Assembly (NCBI GenBank): GCA_036802685.1
Contig: DAIRVS010000004.1
Span: forward strand, 16,058-80,057
DNA length: 64,000 bases
Reading direction: 5' to 3'
Source of the DNA: HGW-17 sp938004375
GTDB taxonomy: Bacteria; Myxococcota_A; Polyangia; HGW-17
The notes beneath the pieces were generated by a model. The model had not been told where the DNA came from and ran no database searches. It saw only the letters and a program-made list of their open reading frames with translations. Below, piece by piece: positions 25,248 through 34,029 of this stretch. Every line of letters starts with the position of its first letter. The first letter of the stretch is position 1. The translations under genes were made by a program, and so were the position numbers.

Positions 25248-26675
25248 TCATTCAAACAGATTGGACTCGTCCCCGACCGACCGGCCGCCCGAGGTCCGCA
25301 ACTTTTTTTCGAACCGGGTCTTGCCGCCGCGGCCGGGACCGTAGGCCTGCTCCCGCAGACGGGCCAATTCGGCGTCGGTGGCCCGCACCTTCTCGGCGCG
25401 GTCGAGGTAGCCGCGCGCCTTCTTCCGGTGCATGAGCGCCGCCTCGAGCCGGGTCTGGGACAGGCCGAGGTGGAGGCGGGCCAGGGCCAGCAGGCTGGAG
25501 AAGGCCTCCTCGTCACCGAGCCGGGACACCAGGGTGCGGTGGGTGGCCAGCGCGTCGTCGTGGAGCCCGGCGCTCTCCTGGAGCTGGGCCAGGGTGAGCA
25601 TATCGCCGGTGGACTCGCGGTCCTTCATCAGGCGCATGTGGCGGCGGTGGGCGTCCACGGCCAGGGTGAAGGCCTGGTTCTTCGCGTGCAGATCGCGCAG
25701 CAGACGCCAGGCGTGGGCGAGGAACGGGTTCGCTTCGAGGGCGGCCTCGAGGTGGCGCCGGGCCTCGGGCTCGCGCTGGGCGTGGAAGTAGATGTTGCCC
25801 AACAGCAGCAGGGCCTCGGGATCGCCCGGCTCCAGACGCAGGGCGTTCTCGAGCTCGACGACGGCGTCGGGCCGGTTGCCCAGGCGCAGGTGGATGACGC
25901 CGCGCAGGTAGTGCAGCAAGGCGATGTTCGCGTAGCGCTGCATGATCTTCTCAAGCTCGTCCTGGGCGGCCGCGGGCTCTTCGCCCCGGAGCAGGGCGCG
26001 CACCCGGGCCAGCTCCGGCACCAGCTCCGGCGGGAGCCGCCGGTTCCAGGCGCGGGCCATCTCGACGAGCCGCCGGGCCGCGGCGACCTCGGCCGCGGAA
26101 CCCGAGTCCAGGAGCGGTCGCAGCGTGGGGACGACCTGGTCCAGGCGTCCGAGCCCCAGTTGGCAGCGGGCGAGGGCCAGGCGCACGGCCCCCGCGTTCA
26201 GTCCGGGGTCGGCGAGGGCCGAGGTGAGCGGGGCCAGGGCCTCGGCGTGGCGCTCCTCGAGCAGGAGGATCAGTCCCAGCCGGAAGGCGGGCTCCCGGTC
26301 GGCCTGGCCGGGGTCGGCCAGCGGCGAGAGGAGACGGCGGGCCTCGCCGGGCCGTTGATCGTAAAAATGGACCATGGCGCGGGCGTAGGGGCCAAAAGGC
26401 GCCCGGAGGCCGGCCACCGCTGCCGGCAGGGGTCGCCCGCCGTGGACCGCGCAGAGGGCGGACAGGCGCAGCCACTCCCAGGCGGTGGCGCGAGGCCAGC
26501 CGGCGATGCCGTCGGGGGCCAGCTCCCGCACCTGCGCGCAGGCGGCTGCCTCTTTATTTTGTGCCCATAAAGCCCGGGCCGAACGGACGGTCTCGCGGGG
26601 GGAGGGGGTCCGGCAGGCGGCCAGCGCCGACAGGACCAACAACATTGCGATCTGCACTGGGAAATTCGGCTTCAT
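25248..26675 (-). CDS. TPR-repeat lipoprotein
   Basis: A 475-aa product with lipobox LAAC (Cys21). Most of the rest is TPR-like: RLALARCQLGLGRLDQVVP, YLRGVIHLRLGNRPDAVVE, LLLLGNIYFHAQREPEARR and at least four further repeats are visible. Such lipoproteins act as periplasmic scaffolds, for example in secretion or envelope complexes, but no specific system is indicated. The C-terminal 30 residues are Arg/Gly-rich. ATG 26675 is preferred because it alone gives the signal peptide; the frame is open for ~97 residues upstream through intergenic AT-rich DNA that contains the divergent promoter. Confidence 0.82.
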   Translation of the reverse strand: MKPNFPVQIAMLLVLSALAACRTPSPRETVRSARALWAQNKEAAACAQVRELAPDGIAGWPRATAWEWLRLSALCAVHGGRPLPAAVAGLRAPFGPYARAMVHFYDQRPGEARRLLSPLADPGQADREPAFRLGLILLLEERHAEALAPLTSALADPGLNAGAVRLALARCQLGLGRLDQVVPTLRPLLDSGSAAEVAAARRLVEMARAWNRRLPPELVPELARVRALLRGEEPAAAQDELEKIMQRYANIALLHYLRGVIHLRLGNRPDAVVELENALRLEPGDPEALLLLGNIYFHAQREPEARRHLEAALEANPFLAHAWRLLRDLHAKNQAFTLAVDAHRRHMRLMKDRESTGDMLTLAQLQESAGLHDDALATHRTLVSRLGDEEAFSSLLALARLHLGLSQTRLEAALMHRKKARGYLDRAEKVRATDAELARLREQAYGPGRGGKTRFEKKLRTSGGRSVGDESNLFE

Positions 26676-26830
26676 GTAAATCCGCAACGACAGGGCGCCA
26701 CCCGGAGGTGTGAATAAAACTTTACATCTCCGCAGCGGAAAGTAACAAAAACGCATCGAATATGGTATGGTAAAATGCCAAATCGACGGAAATCGACCCG
26801 ATCCCGGCCGATTTCCCTGGATTTTCGTCC

Positions 26831-26846
26831 TGGCATGCGAATTGCT
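26831..26846 (+). promoter_or_regulatory. Sigma-54-type promoter of the Cys-rich lipoprotein
   Basis: TGGCATGCGAATTGCT has GG (26832-26833) and GC (26844-26845) exactly ten bases apart and differs from TGGCAC-N5-TTGCT at one base. Transcription would begin near 26857, 33 bases before the ATG at 26890. A loose dyad TGTGAA-N6-TTTACA (26709-26726) lies about 110 bases upstream. Confidence 0.6.
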
Positions 26847-26889
26847 CAAAACGACGTGGTCGTTACACGACTTATTTGGAGGTTGAGCC

Positions 26890-27666
26890 ATGAGACACCA
26901 ATTCCTCGTTATCCTCTTTGGTTCCGTTCTGATGTTCGCCCTGACGGGCTGTCCGGACCGGCACAACGACTGCCGGTGCAGTTATTGTGACGACTCCGGC
27001 TGCTGGGCCTGCGACTGCGATTATTGCTGGCCCGTGGACAACGAGCCGTGCACCGACGGCGTCACCTGCGACGACGGCTATCTCTGCACCGATTACGGTT
27101 GCGCGAAGCTGTGCGGTCACGAGGCCGACTGCGGCGAGGGCGAGGTCTGTCTCGACGCCGGCTACTGCGGCCCCGAGGAGGCGCCCGACACCCGCTGCGT
27201 CTCCGACGACGACTGCGGCAACGGCTTCATCTGCGAGCCCGACGAGAACGGCGACCTGTTCTGCGTGCCCGGCTGCCAGAGCAACGACGAGTGCGACGAG
27301 GGCTTCGTCTGCACGTCCTGCGGCCGCTGCGCCCCCGAGGACAACCCGGTGTGCGGCGACTCCAAGGTGTTCTGCTCCGACGACGCGGAGTGCGGCGCGA
27401 AGGTCTGCACGGCCGACAACAAGTGCGGCCTGGTCTGCGACGAGCTGGAGCCCGTGTGTCCGACCGGTCAGATCTGTGTCGAGGCCGAGTGCATCGACGA
27501 CCCGGCGCCGGTCTCCCCGGAGTGCGTGTTCTCCAGCCACTGCGAGGCGGGCCACGTCTGCATCAACGCCTACTGCCACGCCACCTGTGAGACCCATGAC
27601 CAGTGCGGCTACGGCGAGTTCTGCGACCTGGGCGTGTGCAAGGCCGACTATCGCCCCGAAATCTGA
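26890..27666 (+). CDS. Cys-rich lipoprotein
   Basis: A 258-aa product with lipobox LTGC (Cys21). The mature chain has over 40 Cys arranged as repeated modules of the type C-x-[SD]-D-D-C-x2-G-x2-C (for example CVSDDDCGNGFICEPDENG, CQSNDECDEGFVC, CFSSDDAEC-like and CVFSSHCEAGHVC). This is the EB/Dickkopf-like disulfide pattern common in surface lipoproteins of Myxococcota-type genomes. It is probably an extracellular-facing structural or adhesive protein; no enzyme site is visible. GGAGG precedes ATG. Its promoter appears to be sigma-54 dependent. Confidence 0.85.
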   Translation: MRHQFLVILFGSVLMFALTGCPDRHNDCRCSYCDDSGCWACDCDYCWPVDNEPCTDGVTCDDGYLCTDYGCAKLCGHEADCGEGEVCLDAGYCGPEEAPDTRCVSDDDCGNGFICEPDENGDLFCVPGCQSNDECDEGFVCTSCGRCAPEDNPVCGDSKVFCSDDAECGAKVCTADNKCGLVCDELEPVCPTGQICVEAECIDDPAPVSPECVFSSHCEAGHVCINAYCHATCETHDQCGYGEFCDLGVCKADYRPEI

Positions 27667-27733
27667 TCGCCGGACGTCCCCCCGAGCTGGTCCCCTGATC
27701 CTCCCGATCCCCCGTCCGTTCCAAGAACCACAA

Positions 27734-29476
27734 CTAATTTGCCAGCAGGGTCTCGTGCAGATCCAGGCCGAAGGCGCGCGGCGACACGACGATGTTGGGC
27801 GGGCTCTGCACGCGTTTGAAGAAGGAGCGGGCGATGGCCGTCCGGACCTCGCGGGCGGCGGTCTCGAAGGCGTCGTCGGTCATCTTGTCGTACACGCGCA
27901 GGCCCCGCGCGTCCGGGATCCACAATTCCGGATCCAGCGCCCGCGCCTCGAAGAGCGCCCGCAGCTCGCCGGGGGTTCGGCGGCGCTCGATGAGCTCCAC
28001 CCCCAGGGGGGCCTCGACGTGGTAGTCGAAGGGATCCCCCTTGCCCTCGAGGATGTTCTGGTTCTCCGAGAGCTCGGCGCTGGGGATCAGGTCGTAGATC
28101 TCCTGCGGAAGGATTTCCCGGTGCGGATCCAGCTCCCGGCCGAGGGCATATACTAATAATTTATGCACGTCCCCGAGGGGCATGAGCGCGCCGATGAGAT
28201 CGCCGTACAAGGTGGCGTAGCCCCGCTGGAACTCGGTCTTGTTGCCGTTGCCCACGACCAGGGCGCCGAGCTCCTGGGCCCAGGCCATGAGCACGTTGCC
28301 CCGCTCGCGGGCCTGGAGGTTCTCGAGGGTGAGGGTGGCGGGCGGGCGCCCGAGGAGGCCGGAGAGGCGGGCGGTGTGGGCGTCCACCACGTCCCCGATC
28401 GGGTGCACGACGTAGCGCGCACTCAGGGCGCCCGCGATGCGGTCGGCGAGCCCGCGGGTGACCGCGCTGTTGAAGCGCGTGGGCAGGTTCACGCAGGTCA
28501 GGCGGTCGGCGCCCAGCGCCCGGGCGACCAGGACGGCGTCCACGGCCGAGTCGATGCCCCCCGAGAGCCCGATCACGGCCCCGCAGCCGGGGCGGGTCCG
28601 CTCGAAGAACTCCCGGATGCCGAAGGTGAGGGCCCGGGCCAGCCGCGCCTCGGGGCGGACCGGGGACGTCTCGAAGGGACCCCGGGGCGCCTCGAGAGGG
28701 AGCTCCCACACCGACGGCTCCTGCGACCACGGCGCTCCTTCGAGGATCCCCCCGGAGGTCAGGGCGAAACAGTCACCGTCGAACAGGACGAGGTTCTTGC
28801 CCACGTCTTCCAGGCTGGTGGCGTTCACGTACACCAGGGGCAGCCCGGTCTCGGCCACCCGCCGGGCCGCCACCGAGCGGCGCAGGGGCGGCTTCTCCAG
28901 GTGGAACGGCGAGGCGTTGATTACGCACAGGAGCTCGGCGCCCAGGCCGGCCAGCCGCCTGGCGGGGTGGAGCGGCTCGCCGTCGTCCCAGAGGTCCTGG
29001 CAGACCAGCACGCCAAGGCGCAGGTGGCGTCCGCCGGCCAGCGGCACGTCCACGGGCGCGACGTCGTCGATGGACCCCGGGTCGAAGTAGCGCGAGTCCT
29101 CGAGCACGCCCTCGTTGGCCAAAAGTACCTTGCGGCTCCGGTGGAGCTCCCTGCCGCCGGCGAGCACCACCGCGCCGTTGTGACGCAGTTCGGCGGCGCC
29201 CTCCCGTCCGGCGAAGGTGGCGCCCAGCACCACCGCGATCCCGGAGGTGGCGGGGACGAGGAGCTCTTCGAGGACCCGCTCCTGGCGGCGCAGCAGGTCG
29301 GGATCCAGATGGATGTCCCCCAGGCAGTAGCCGGTCAGCGCCGTCTCGGGGAAGACGACGAGGTCGCAGCCGCGGGTCCGGGCCTCGGCGATCCGCCCGC
29401 AGAGGCGTCGGGCGTTCTCCTCCACCGCGCCGAGGCGGGGCATGAACGGGCAGGCGAAGATCCGGATGGCGGTCAT
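27734..29476 (-). CDS. nadE: Glutamine-dependent NAD+ synthetase
   Basis: NadE amidates deamido-NAD in the last step of NAD synthesis. The 580-aa protein joins an N-terminal nitrilase-type glutaminase with the Glu-Lys-Cys triad (VVFPETALTGY, HRSRKVLLANEG, LGVLVCQDLWD) to a C-terminal ammonia-dependent synthetase with the P-loop SGGIDSAVDA and NGNKTE motifs. The closing region (PPNIVVSPRAFGLDLHE) is typical. ATG 29476 has AGGAG upstream; an earlier in-frame start at 29563 lacks one. Stands alone, divergent from a lipoprotein gene. Confidence 0.95.
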   Translation of the reverse strand: MTAIRIFACPFMPRLGAVEENARRLCGRIAEARTRGCDLVVFPETALTGYCLGDIHLDPDLLRRQERVLEELLVPATSGIAVVLGATFAGREGAAELRHNGAVVLAGGRELHRSRKVLLANEGVLEDSRYFDPGSIDDVAPVDVPLAGGRHLRLGVLVCQDLWDDGEPLHPARRLAGLGAELLCVINASPFHLEKPPLRRSVAARRVAETGLPLVYVNATSLEDVGKNLVLFDGDCFALTSGGILEGAPWSQEPSVWELPLEAPRGPFETSPVRPEARLARALTFGIREFFERTRPGCGAVIGLSGGIDSAVDAVLVARALGADRLTCVNLPTRFNSAVTRGLADRIAGALSARYVVHPIGDVVDAHTARLSGLLGRPPATLTLENLQARERGNVLMAWAQELGALVVGNGNKTEFQRGYATLYGDLIGALMPLGDVHKLLVYALGRELDPHREILPQEIYDLIPSAELSENQNILEGKGDPFDYHVEAPLGVELIERRRTPGELRALFEARALDPELWIPDARGLRVYDKMTDDAFETAAREVRTAIARSFFKRVQSPPNIVVSPRAFGLDLHETLLAN

Positions 29477-29589
29477 GGGCGGGACTCCTTCGGGGACCGT
29501 TTCTACCACAAGCCGCCAAAAAGGGCACCGTCGGGCGACAGCTTGCGCCCGGACGGGAAACATGACAAAACGCGGGCGGAGGAACTCGG

Positions 29590-30654
29590 ATGCGCCATAT
29601 CGCCGTCGGCCTGCTCGCCTGGACCCTGGTGTCGACCCTCGCCTGCAAGAGGACCGCGGGTCCGGTCCGTCCCCCGCGTCTCCCGGAGCCGCCTCCGGCG
29701 ACCGTCACCCCCCATGTGCCCCTGCTGAACTTCGAGCGCTTCGGCCTGCTGTTCGTGATCCCCACGGCCCGGAACTACTACATCCAGCTCTCGGAGAGGG
29801 TGCAGACCGAACCCGCCGAGCTCGACAAGGACCAACTGCGCCTGCAGCAGGTCGTCCCGCCCGTGGTGATGACCCACGCCCCCTCGCGGCCGCTGATGCC
29901 CGAGGCCCACGACCGCGGGTACGTCCTGATGCGGGATACCGAGGCCGTGTGCCAGGGCCAACTGGCCGAGCCCGTCCTGCTGGGCCGCCTGATCCCCAAC
30001 AGCGGCGAATGGGACGGGTGGGAGCTCGACCCGTGGTCCGATCCGAAGCCCGCCCTGGCCACCGCCGAGAAGAAGATGCCCCTCGGGGATCTGTGGACCC
30101 AGTCGGGGGTGGTCACCGCCGGCGCCCTGCAGGGTTGCGTCAAGGTGCGCACGAAGGACGACTCGTTCCTGTGGGCGCGCCCGGCCCACCTCCCGCAGCC
30201 CGCTCTCCTGCCGCGCAACCCGCAGGGCCTTCTCGAACAGCACGAAGCCGCAGGTAAAAAACATCTCCTCGATGCCGGTTTCCGCGACAAGGTCAAGGAG
30301 TTCGAGGCCGACATGGGCGAGGAGATGGAGCCCAATTACGTGGTGAACGTGTACTCCGACGGCCGGTCCACTTTGGTGGAGGCCCGCGGTACCGTGGGCG
30401 AATCGGACTGTGGCGGCGGCGGCCATGAGTTGTGGATGCTGTGGCGGGTGACCGACGGCCAGTGGGAGGAGCTCGGACGTCAGGAAGGCGTGCAGCACAT
30501 CCTGCTGATCGGGGACCTCAACGGCGACGGCCTGCTCGAGCTCGTCATCCGCGATGGTTTCTACAACTTCGGGGTCACCCTCTACCAACTCGAGGGCCTG
30601 CACCTGAAGAAGGTCATGCGCACCGAGTACCCCTCCCACGAAGGCGTCTGCTAG
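29590..30654 (+). CDS. Lipoprotein of unknown function
   Basis: A 354-aa product with a lipoprotein-like signal (LLAWTLVSTLAC, Cys19; Thr at -3 is not ideal) and a Pro-rich linker (residues 26-42). The mature part is a mixed alpha/beta protein. Near the C-terminus the segment IGDLNGDGLLELVIRDG looks like a calcium-binding D-x-N-x-D-G-x2-E loop of FG-GAP/VCBS type, preceded by WMLWRVTDGQWEEL. A similar feature (YWDVDDDGVQEIVV) occurs in the lipoprotein at 45495, so the two may be distant relatives. GGAGGAA precedes ATG. Confidence 0.75.
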   Translation: MRHIAVGLLAWTLVSTLACKRTAGPVRPPRLPEPPPATVTPHVPLLNFERFGLLFVIPTARNYYIQLSERVQTEPAELDKDQLRLQQVVPPVVMTHAPSRPLMPEAHDRGYVLMRDTEAVCQGQLAEPVLLGRLIPNSGEWDGWELDPWSDPKPALATAEKKMPLGDLWTQSGVVTAGALQGCVKVRTKDDSFLWARPAHLPQPALLPRNPQGLLEQHEAAGKKHLLDAGFRDKVKEFEADMGEEMEPNYVVNVYSDGRSTLVEARGTVGESDCGGGGHELWMLWRVTDGQWEELGRQEGVQHILLIGDLNGDGLLELVIRDGFYNFGVTLYQLEGLHLKKVMRTEYPSHEGVC

Positions 30655-30669
30655 AGGACCGACCGATCG

Positions 30670-30699
30670 CGATTTCGATTTCGATTTCGATTTCGATTT
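30670..30699. repeat. Hexanucleotide tandem repeat (CGATTT)5
   Basis: Five exact copies of CGATTT in the 67-base gap between two convergent stops (30654 and 30722). No coding role; slippage-prone. Confidence 0.97.
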
Positions 30700-30721
30700 G
30701 GAATGGGATGAATCCCCGCGG

Positions 30722-31501
30722 TCAGATCTCGATGATCCGCAGGGACACCAGCATGGTCTCCTTCGGGTCCTTGCCCAGCTCGTTGGGGTAACCGAAGGGG
30801 GAGAGCTCCCAGGGCACCGCGTGGGGCAGCACCGAGAACAGGAACCGGGCGTGGACGTGCCCGGAGGCGATGTAGACGACCTTGGGATACCGGAAGATCA
30901 ACTCACCCAGGCGGTCCGAGCCGACGTAGGGCAGGATGTCCTCGTGGACGCTGGGAGCGAGCAGTTTCACGAAGGAGGCCGTGTGCGTGATCACGAAGAT
31001 GCGGTCGGCCCGAGCGCTGGCCGCCTCGAGTTGGCGTTCCAGGAGCTGGAGTTGCCACTCGAGCACGTCCCGGGGCTTCGGGAGGCCGGGCCACACGCAG
31101 CAGGTGGCGTCCGGCGTGGTCAACTGGCCCCCGGGGTAGTCCTCGTACCAGCCCGTGACGCCCACCACGGCCACGGGGTCGAACCAGGCGGGCGCCAGCC
31201 CCAGATATTCGGCGCCCGCGGTGGCGACCACGCGGGGCAGCACGGTCTCATACAATTGGCGGCTGTCCAGCAGGCCGTTGGAGTCGGTCACCCAAAGGTC
31301 ATGATTGCCCGGGAGGAACAGCACCCGCGGCACGATCTCGAGCAGGCGCCGCAGCGTGGCCCCCAGGCGGGAGAAGCCCGAGAACAGATCGCCGCCGAGC
31401 ACGAGGGCATCCACCGGGACGTTGCGCAGGCGCTCTTCGAGCACCGGCAGCAGGCCGGGGTTGTGATCGAAGTGGAGATCGCTGATGAAGGCCAGTCGCA
31501 C
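30722..31501 (-). CDS. Metallophosphoesterase
   Basis: A calcineurin-like phosphoesterase of about 259 aa. The dimetal ligands are in place: FISDLHFDHN (D-x-H), GGDLF (G-D), PGNHDLW (GNHD), ITHTAS (single H) and SGHVHAR (GHxH). Substrate is unknown; relatives act on phosphodiesters or nucleotides. I chose GTG 31501 because it places the catalytic first strand at the N-terminus as in the family. A longer start at 31696 would add 65 unrelated, Arg/Pro/Gly-rich residues crossing two strong hairpins. Confidence 0.85.
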   Translation of the reverse strand: MRLAFISDLHFDHNPGLLPVLEERLRNVPVDALVLGGDLFSGFSRLGATLRRLLEIVPRVLFLPGNHDLWVTDSNGLLDSRQLYETVLPRVVATAGAEYLGLAPAWFDPVAVVGVTGWYEDYPGGQLTTPDATCCVWPGLPKPRDVLEWQLQLLERQLEAASARADRIFVITHTASFVKLLAPSVHEDILPYVGSDRLGELIFRYPKVVYIASGHVHARFLFSVLPHAVPWELSPFGYPNELGKDPKETMLVSLRIIEI

Positions 31502-31603
31502 GTGATGGTTCCAGATCCGGGGGCGTCCGCGGCGTTCGGACGAAAAAGTCCCCGGAGAGGGAGAATATAAACCAGGTTCTGCCGTCCTCCTACCCGAAAA
31601 ATC

Positions 31604-31647
31604 GGTCCCGGTCCTTTCCGGGACCGGCCGGTCCTTACCGGGGCCGG
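31604..31647. promoter_or_regulatory. Two adjacent strong hairpins before the metallophosphoesterase gene
   Basis: GGTCCCGG-tccttt-CCGGGACC (31604-31625) and CCGGCCGGT-cctt-ACC-gg-GGCCGG (31624-31647) overlap by two bases. Read on the minus strand, the first is followed by GATTTTTC, so it resembles an intrinsic terminator or attenuator about 100 bases upstream of the gene start. Confidence 0.5.
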
Positions 31648-31797
31648 AAAACCCGTTCACCCAGGTGATTATTTCCGCCTCGCGCGCCTTTCTCAAGAAA
31701 AGACGTGCTTAAAAGGGGAGATCATGCTATACAATTCCGCGAATCACGGGCGAGTCGCCAGTTTTGGCACCTGCCAGCAACCATAGGAGGTATCACC

Positions 31798-32472
31798 ATG
31801 AAACGTTTTGCTTTACTCATCGCGACCCTTGGCTTCTTCTCCGCCTGCAACTCCTCGGACTCCATCATCACCTGCGACCGGTATGACGAGTGGCTGGCCT
31901 CGTGCAGCAACTGCTCGATGACCCTCTCCTGCGAGGACAACTACGACTCGCTGGCTCCGGACGTGCAGATCGACCTCGACGACTGCGCCGACTACACCCT
32001 GATGGATAATCTGTATGTGTGCGGCGACTGGACCGGCGACGTCCAGTACTGTGTTGATCTGGGCTACCAATACCTGGGCATCAGTTGCGACGACTACTGG
32101 TGCGGCGATGGCATCTGCGACCATGGCGAGGACGAGTTCAACTGCTCGACCGACTGCACCGGCGGCCCGTACTGCGGCGACGGTAGCTGCGACATCGACG
32201 AGGATCCCGTGGGTTGCCCGTTGGACTGCGCCTACATCGTCTGTGACGACTACCAGACCTGGCTCGAGAGCTGCTTCGACAACTGCACCGCGGCTGACTC
32301 CTGCGACGCCGAATACGGCGTGCTCGATGACGTCACCGCGGCCGCCGTGTGGGACTGCGCCGAGTTCCTGGCCGATGAGGCGACCGAAGGCCTGTGCCTG
32401 GAGAACACCAACGGCGAGTGCGACATCATGCTCGAAGAGGAGCTGGGCTCCTACGGCGACTGCACCTACTAG
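31798..32472 (+). CDS. Cys-rich lipoprotein with CGDGxC repeats
   Basis: A 224-aa acidic product with a lipoprotein signal (LGFFSAC, Cys17). Two CGDG-x-C modules lie side by side (CGDGICDHGEDEFNCSTDC and CGDGSCDIDEDPVGCPLDC), an acidic, probably calcium-binding, disulfide motif known from myxobacterial surface proteins. Flanking them are two related blocks (CDRYDEWLASCSNCS and CDDYQTWLESCFDNCT), so the protein seems to be built by internal duplication. Function unknown; likely cell surface. AGGAGG precedes ATG 31798. Confidence 0.82.
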   Translation: MKRFALLIATLGFFSACNSSDSIITCDRYDEWLASCSNCSMTLSCEDNYDSLAPDVQIDLDDCADYTLMDNLYVCGDWTGDVQYCVDLGYQYLGISCDDYWCGDGICDHGEDEFNCSTDCTGGPYCGDGSCDIDEDPVGCPLDCAYIVCDDYQTWLESCFDNCTAADSCDAEYGVLDDVTAAAVWDCAEFLADEATEGLCLENTNGECDIMLEEELGSYGDCTY

Positions 32473-32527
32473 TCCCCGTGTTTGTTAGTCTCTACCCCCT
32501 GATTTCCCCCTGATACAAGCAAAAATC

Positions 32528-32581
32528 CGACAGGTTCGACGGGTCCGACCAGTCCGACAGGTCCGACAGGTCCGACGAGTC
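32528..32581. repeat. 9-bp tandem repeat, six copies
   Basis: Six consecutive 9-base units of form CGAC-[AGC]-[GA]-GT-[CT] between the stop at 32472 and the convergent stop at 32593. Two units are identical (cgacaggtc); others differ by one or two bases. Non-coding. Confidence 0.9.
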
Positions 32582-32592
32582 AGACCGACTTC

Positions 32593-33987
32593 CTACTCTT
32601 TTTTCTTGAACAGGTTCAGAAAGCTGCCGGTGGTGCGGGTCAGGGGGTTCGCGGCGTTCTTGGCGCGGCGCTCGAGGAGCCGCAGTTCGCGGGCGGCCTC
32701 GATGTGCTCGGCGTTGATCTCGACCGCCCGGATGAAGTACTGCCGGGCCGTGGCTATCTGCTCCATGTCCATGCAGACCTTGCCCAGGTAAAAATAGAAG
32801 TCGGCCTCCCGGGGGGTGAGCTGGATGGCCTTCTGCAGGGCGGCCTTGACCTCGTCGCGCACGGCCACCCGGTCGTTGTCGGGGTTGAGGTAGCGCAGCC
32901 ACGCCCACATGGCCAGGTGGCTGCCGTCCTCGTTCTTCTGGCGGGCCTCGAAGAACATCTGTTCGGCCAGGGTGTACTCCTTGCGGCGGAAATGAATGAT
33001 CCCCTTCTGATAGCAGACCTCGGCCTCGAGCACCCGTCGCACCTCGGCCTCGTCCTCGCGGGTCTGGGCGGGCTTGCGGTACTTCTCGCGGGTGGCGGGA
33101 TCCTTGAGTTGGTCGTAGGCCTCCGTGAGCCGGGCGAAGGCGGTCTGCGCCTCGGCGACGAAAGCGGTCAGGCCCCGCCGGGAGAGGGTGTCCGGGTGGA
33201 GCCGCCGCGCCAGCTCCTTGAAGCGGGCCTCGATCTCCTCGGTCGTGGCCGTGAGCGCCAGGCCGAGCCGGACGAACGGGTTCTCGTCGTCGAGGGAGGC
33301 CCAGAGCTGGCGCAACTCGAGGACGGCCTCGGGCTCCGGAGGCGCTCCGGGCGTCGCGGGGGCGGCGGCGACCGTCGGGGTTGCGGGGCCGGCCTCGCTG
33401 GCGGGAGCGCCTCCGTCGCAGGGCACCTGGTCCTCGGCCGGGATCGCCTGCAGCAGGCGGCACGAGGCCAGGCTGTACAGCAGGCTCAGGATGTCCTTGA
33501 ACGACAGCGGGGAGGTGGCGCGCAACTGGGTGACCGTGCTGGGGGTGGCCTGCAGCACGCGGACGAGCTCCAGCTCCGGGGGCGTGAGCTCGAAGTGCCC
33601 GACCAGGGCGGAGAGCCGCGGCGAGACACCGAGGCGACAACGGGAGAGCTCCCTCGTCTCGGCCTCGAGCCGGACCAGGTCGTACCGCTCGCGCAGCCCG
33701 CGCCGGATCCACGGCAGGGGGTTGACCCCGTCGCCGGCGGGGACGGTCACGGGCTCGATCTGGACCTGTTCCACCGTCGGATTGAACAGGCCCAGCAGGT
33801 GCTCGCCCACCGAGGCCGACGCCAGTTTCGGGTTGGGGCTTTCGGCCCGCACCGGCAGCCCCTGCCGGAAATGCACGGTCAGGTCGCCCTGGGGGTCGGG
33901 CACCCGCAGAAAACCCTCGAAATGGGAATCCAGAAGATGTATGAGAAGAAGTGGCGGAGGCACTTGCGAGACGGGATACCAGGCCAT
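32593..33987 (-). CDS. DUF4388-like / J-domain / TPR protein
   Basis: A 464-aa cytoplasmic protein in three parts. Residues 1-180 resemble the DUF4388/PatA-type N-terminal domain (GFLRVPDPQGDLTVHFRQG). Residues about 235-300 are a J domain with the HPD tripeptide (RRLHPDTLSR) and a helix IV-like KDPATREKYRK, so it should stimulate an Hsp70. The C-terminal third has TPR repeats (YFYLGKVCMDMEQIATARQY). Similar DnaJ-TPR proteins are common in Myxococcota-like genomes. ATG 33987 is chosen because GAGGTGA lies 8 bases upstream; a GTG at 33999 is also in frame. Confidence 0.83.
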   Translation of the reverse strand: MAWYPVSQVPPPLLLIHLLDSHFEGFLRVPDPQGDLTVHFRQGLPVRAESPNPKLASASVGEHLLGLFNPTVEQVQIEPVTVPAGDGVNPLPWIRRGLRERYDLVRLEAETRELSRCRLGVSPRLSALVGHFELTPPELELVRVLQATPSTVTQLRATSPLSFKDILSLLYSLASCRLLQAIPAEDQVPCDGGAPASEAGPATPTVAAAPATPGAPPEPEAVLELRQLWASLDDENPFVRLGLALTATTEEIEARFKELARRLHPDTLSRRGLTAFVAEAQTAFARLTEAYDQLKDPATREKYRKPAQTREDEAEVRRVLEAEVCYQKGIIHFRRKEYTLAEQMFFEARQKNEDGSHLAMWAWLRYLNPDNDRVAVRDEVKAALQKAIQLTPREADFYFYLGKVCMDMEQIATARQYFIRAVEINAEHIEAARELRLLERRAKNAANPLTRTTGSFLNLFKKKE

Positions 33988-34029
33988 GACGGATGTCACC
34001 TCGATCCCGGCAGTGTAGTGGAAATTCGA

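Noticed and set aside
31741..31777. Sigma-54 promoter before the CGDGxC lipoprotein (TGGCAC...GC at 31764-31777)
   Set aside because: GG and GC are nine, not ten, bases apart, and the element would lie almost on the ribosome site; kept out of the annotation.
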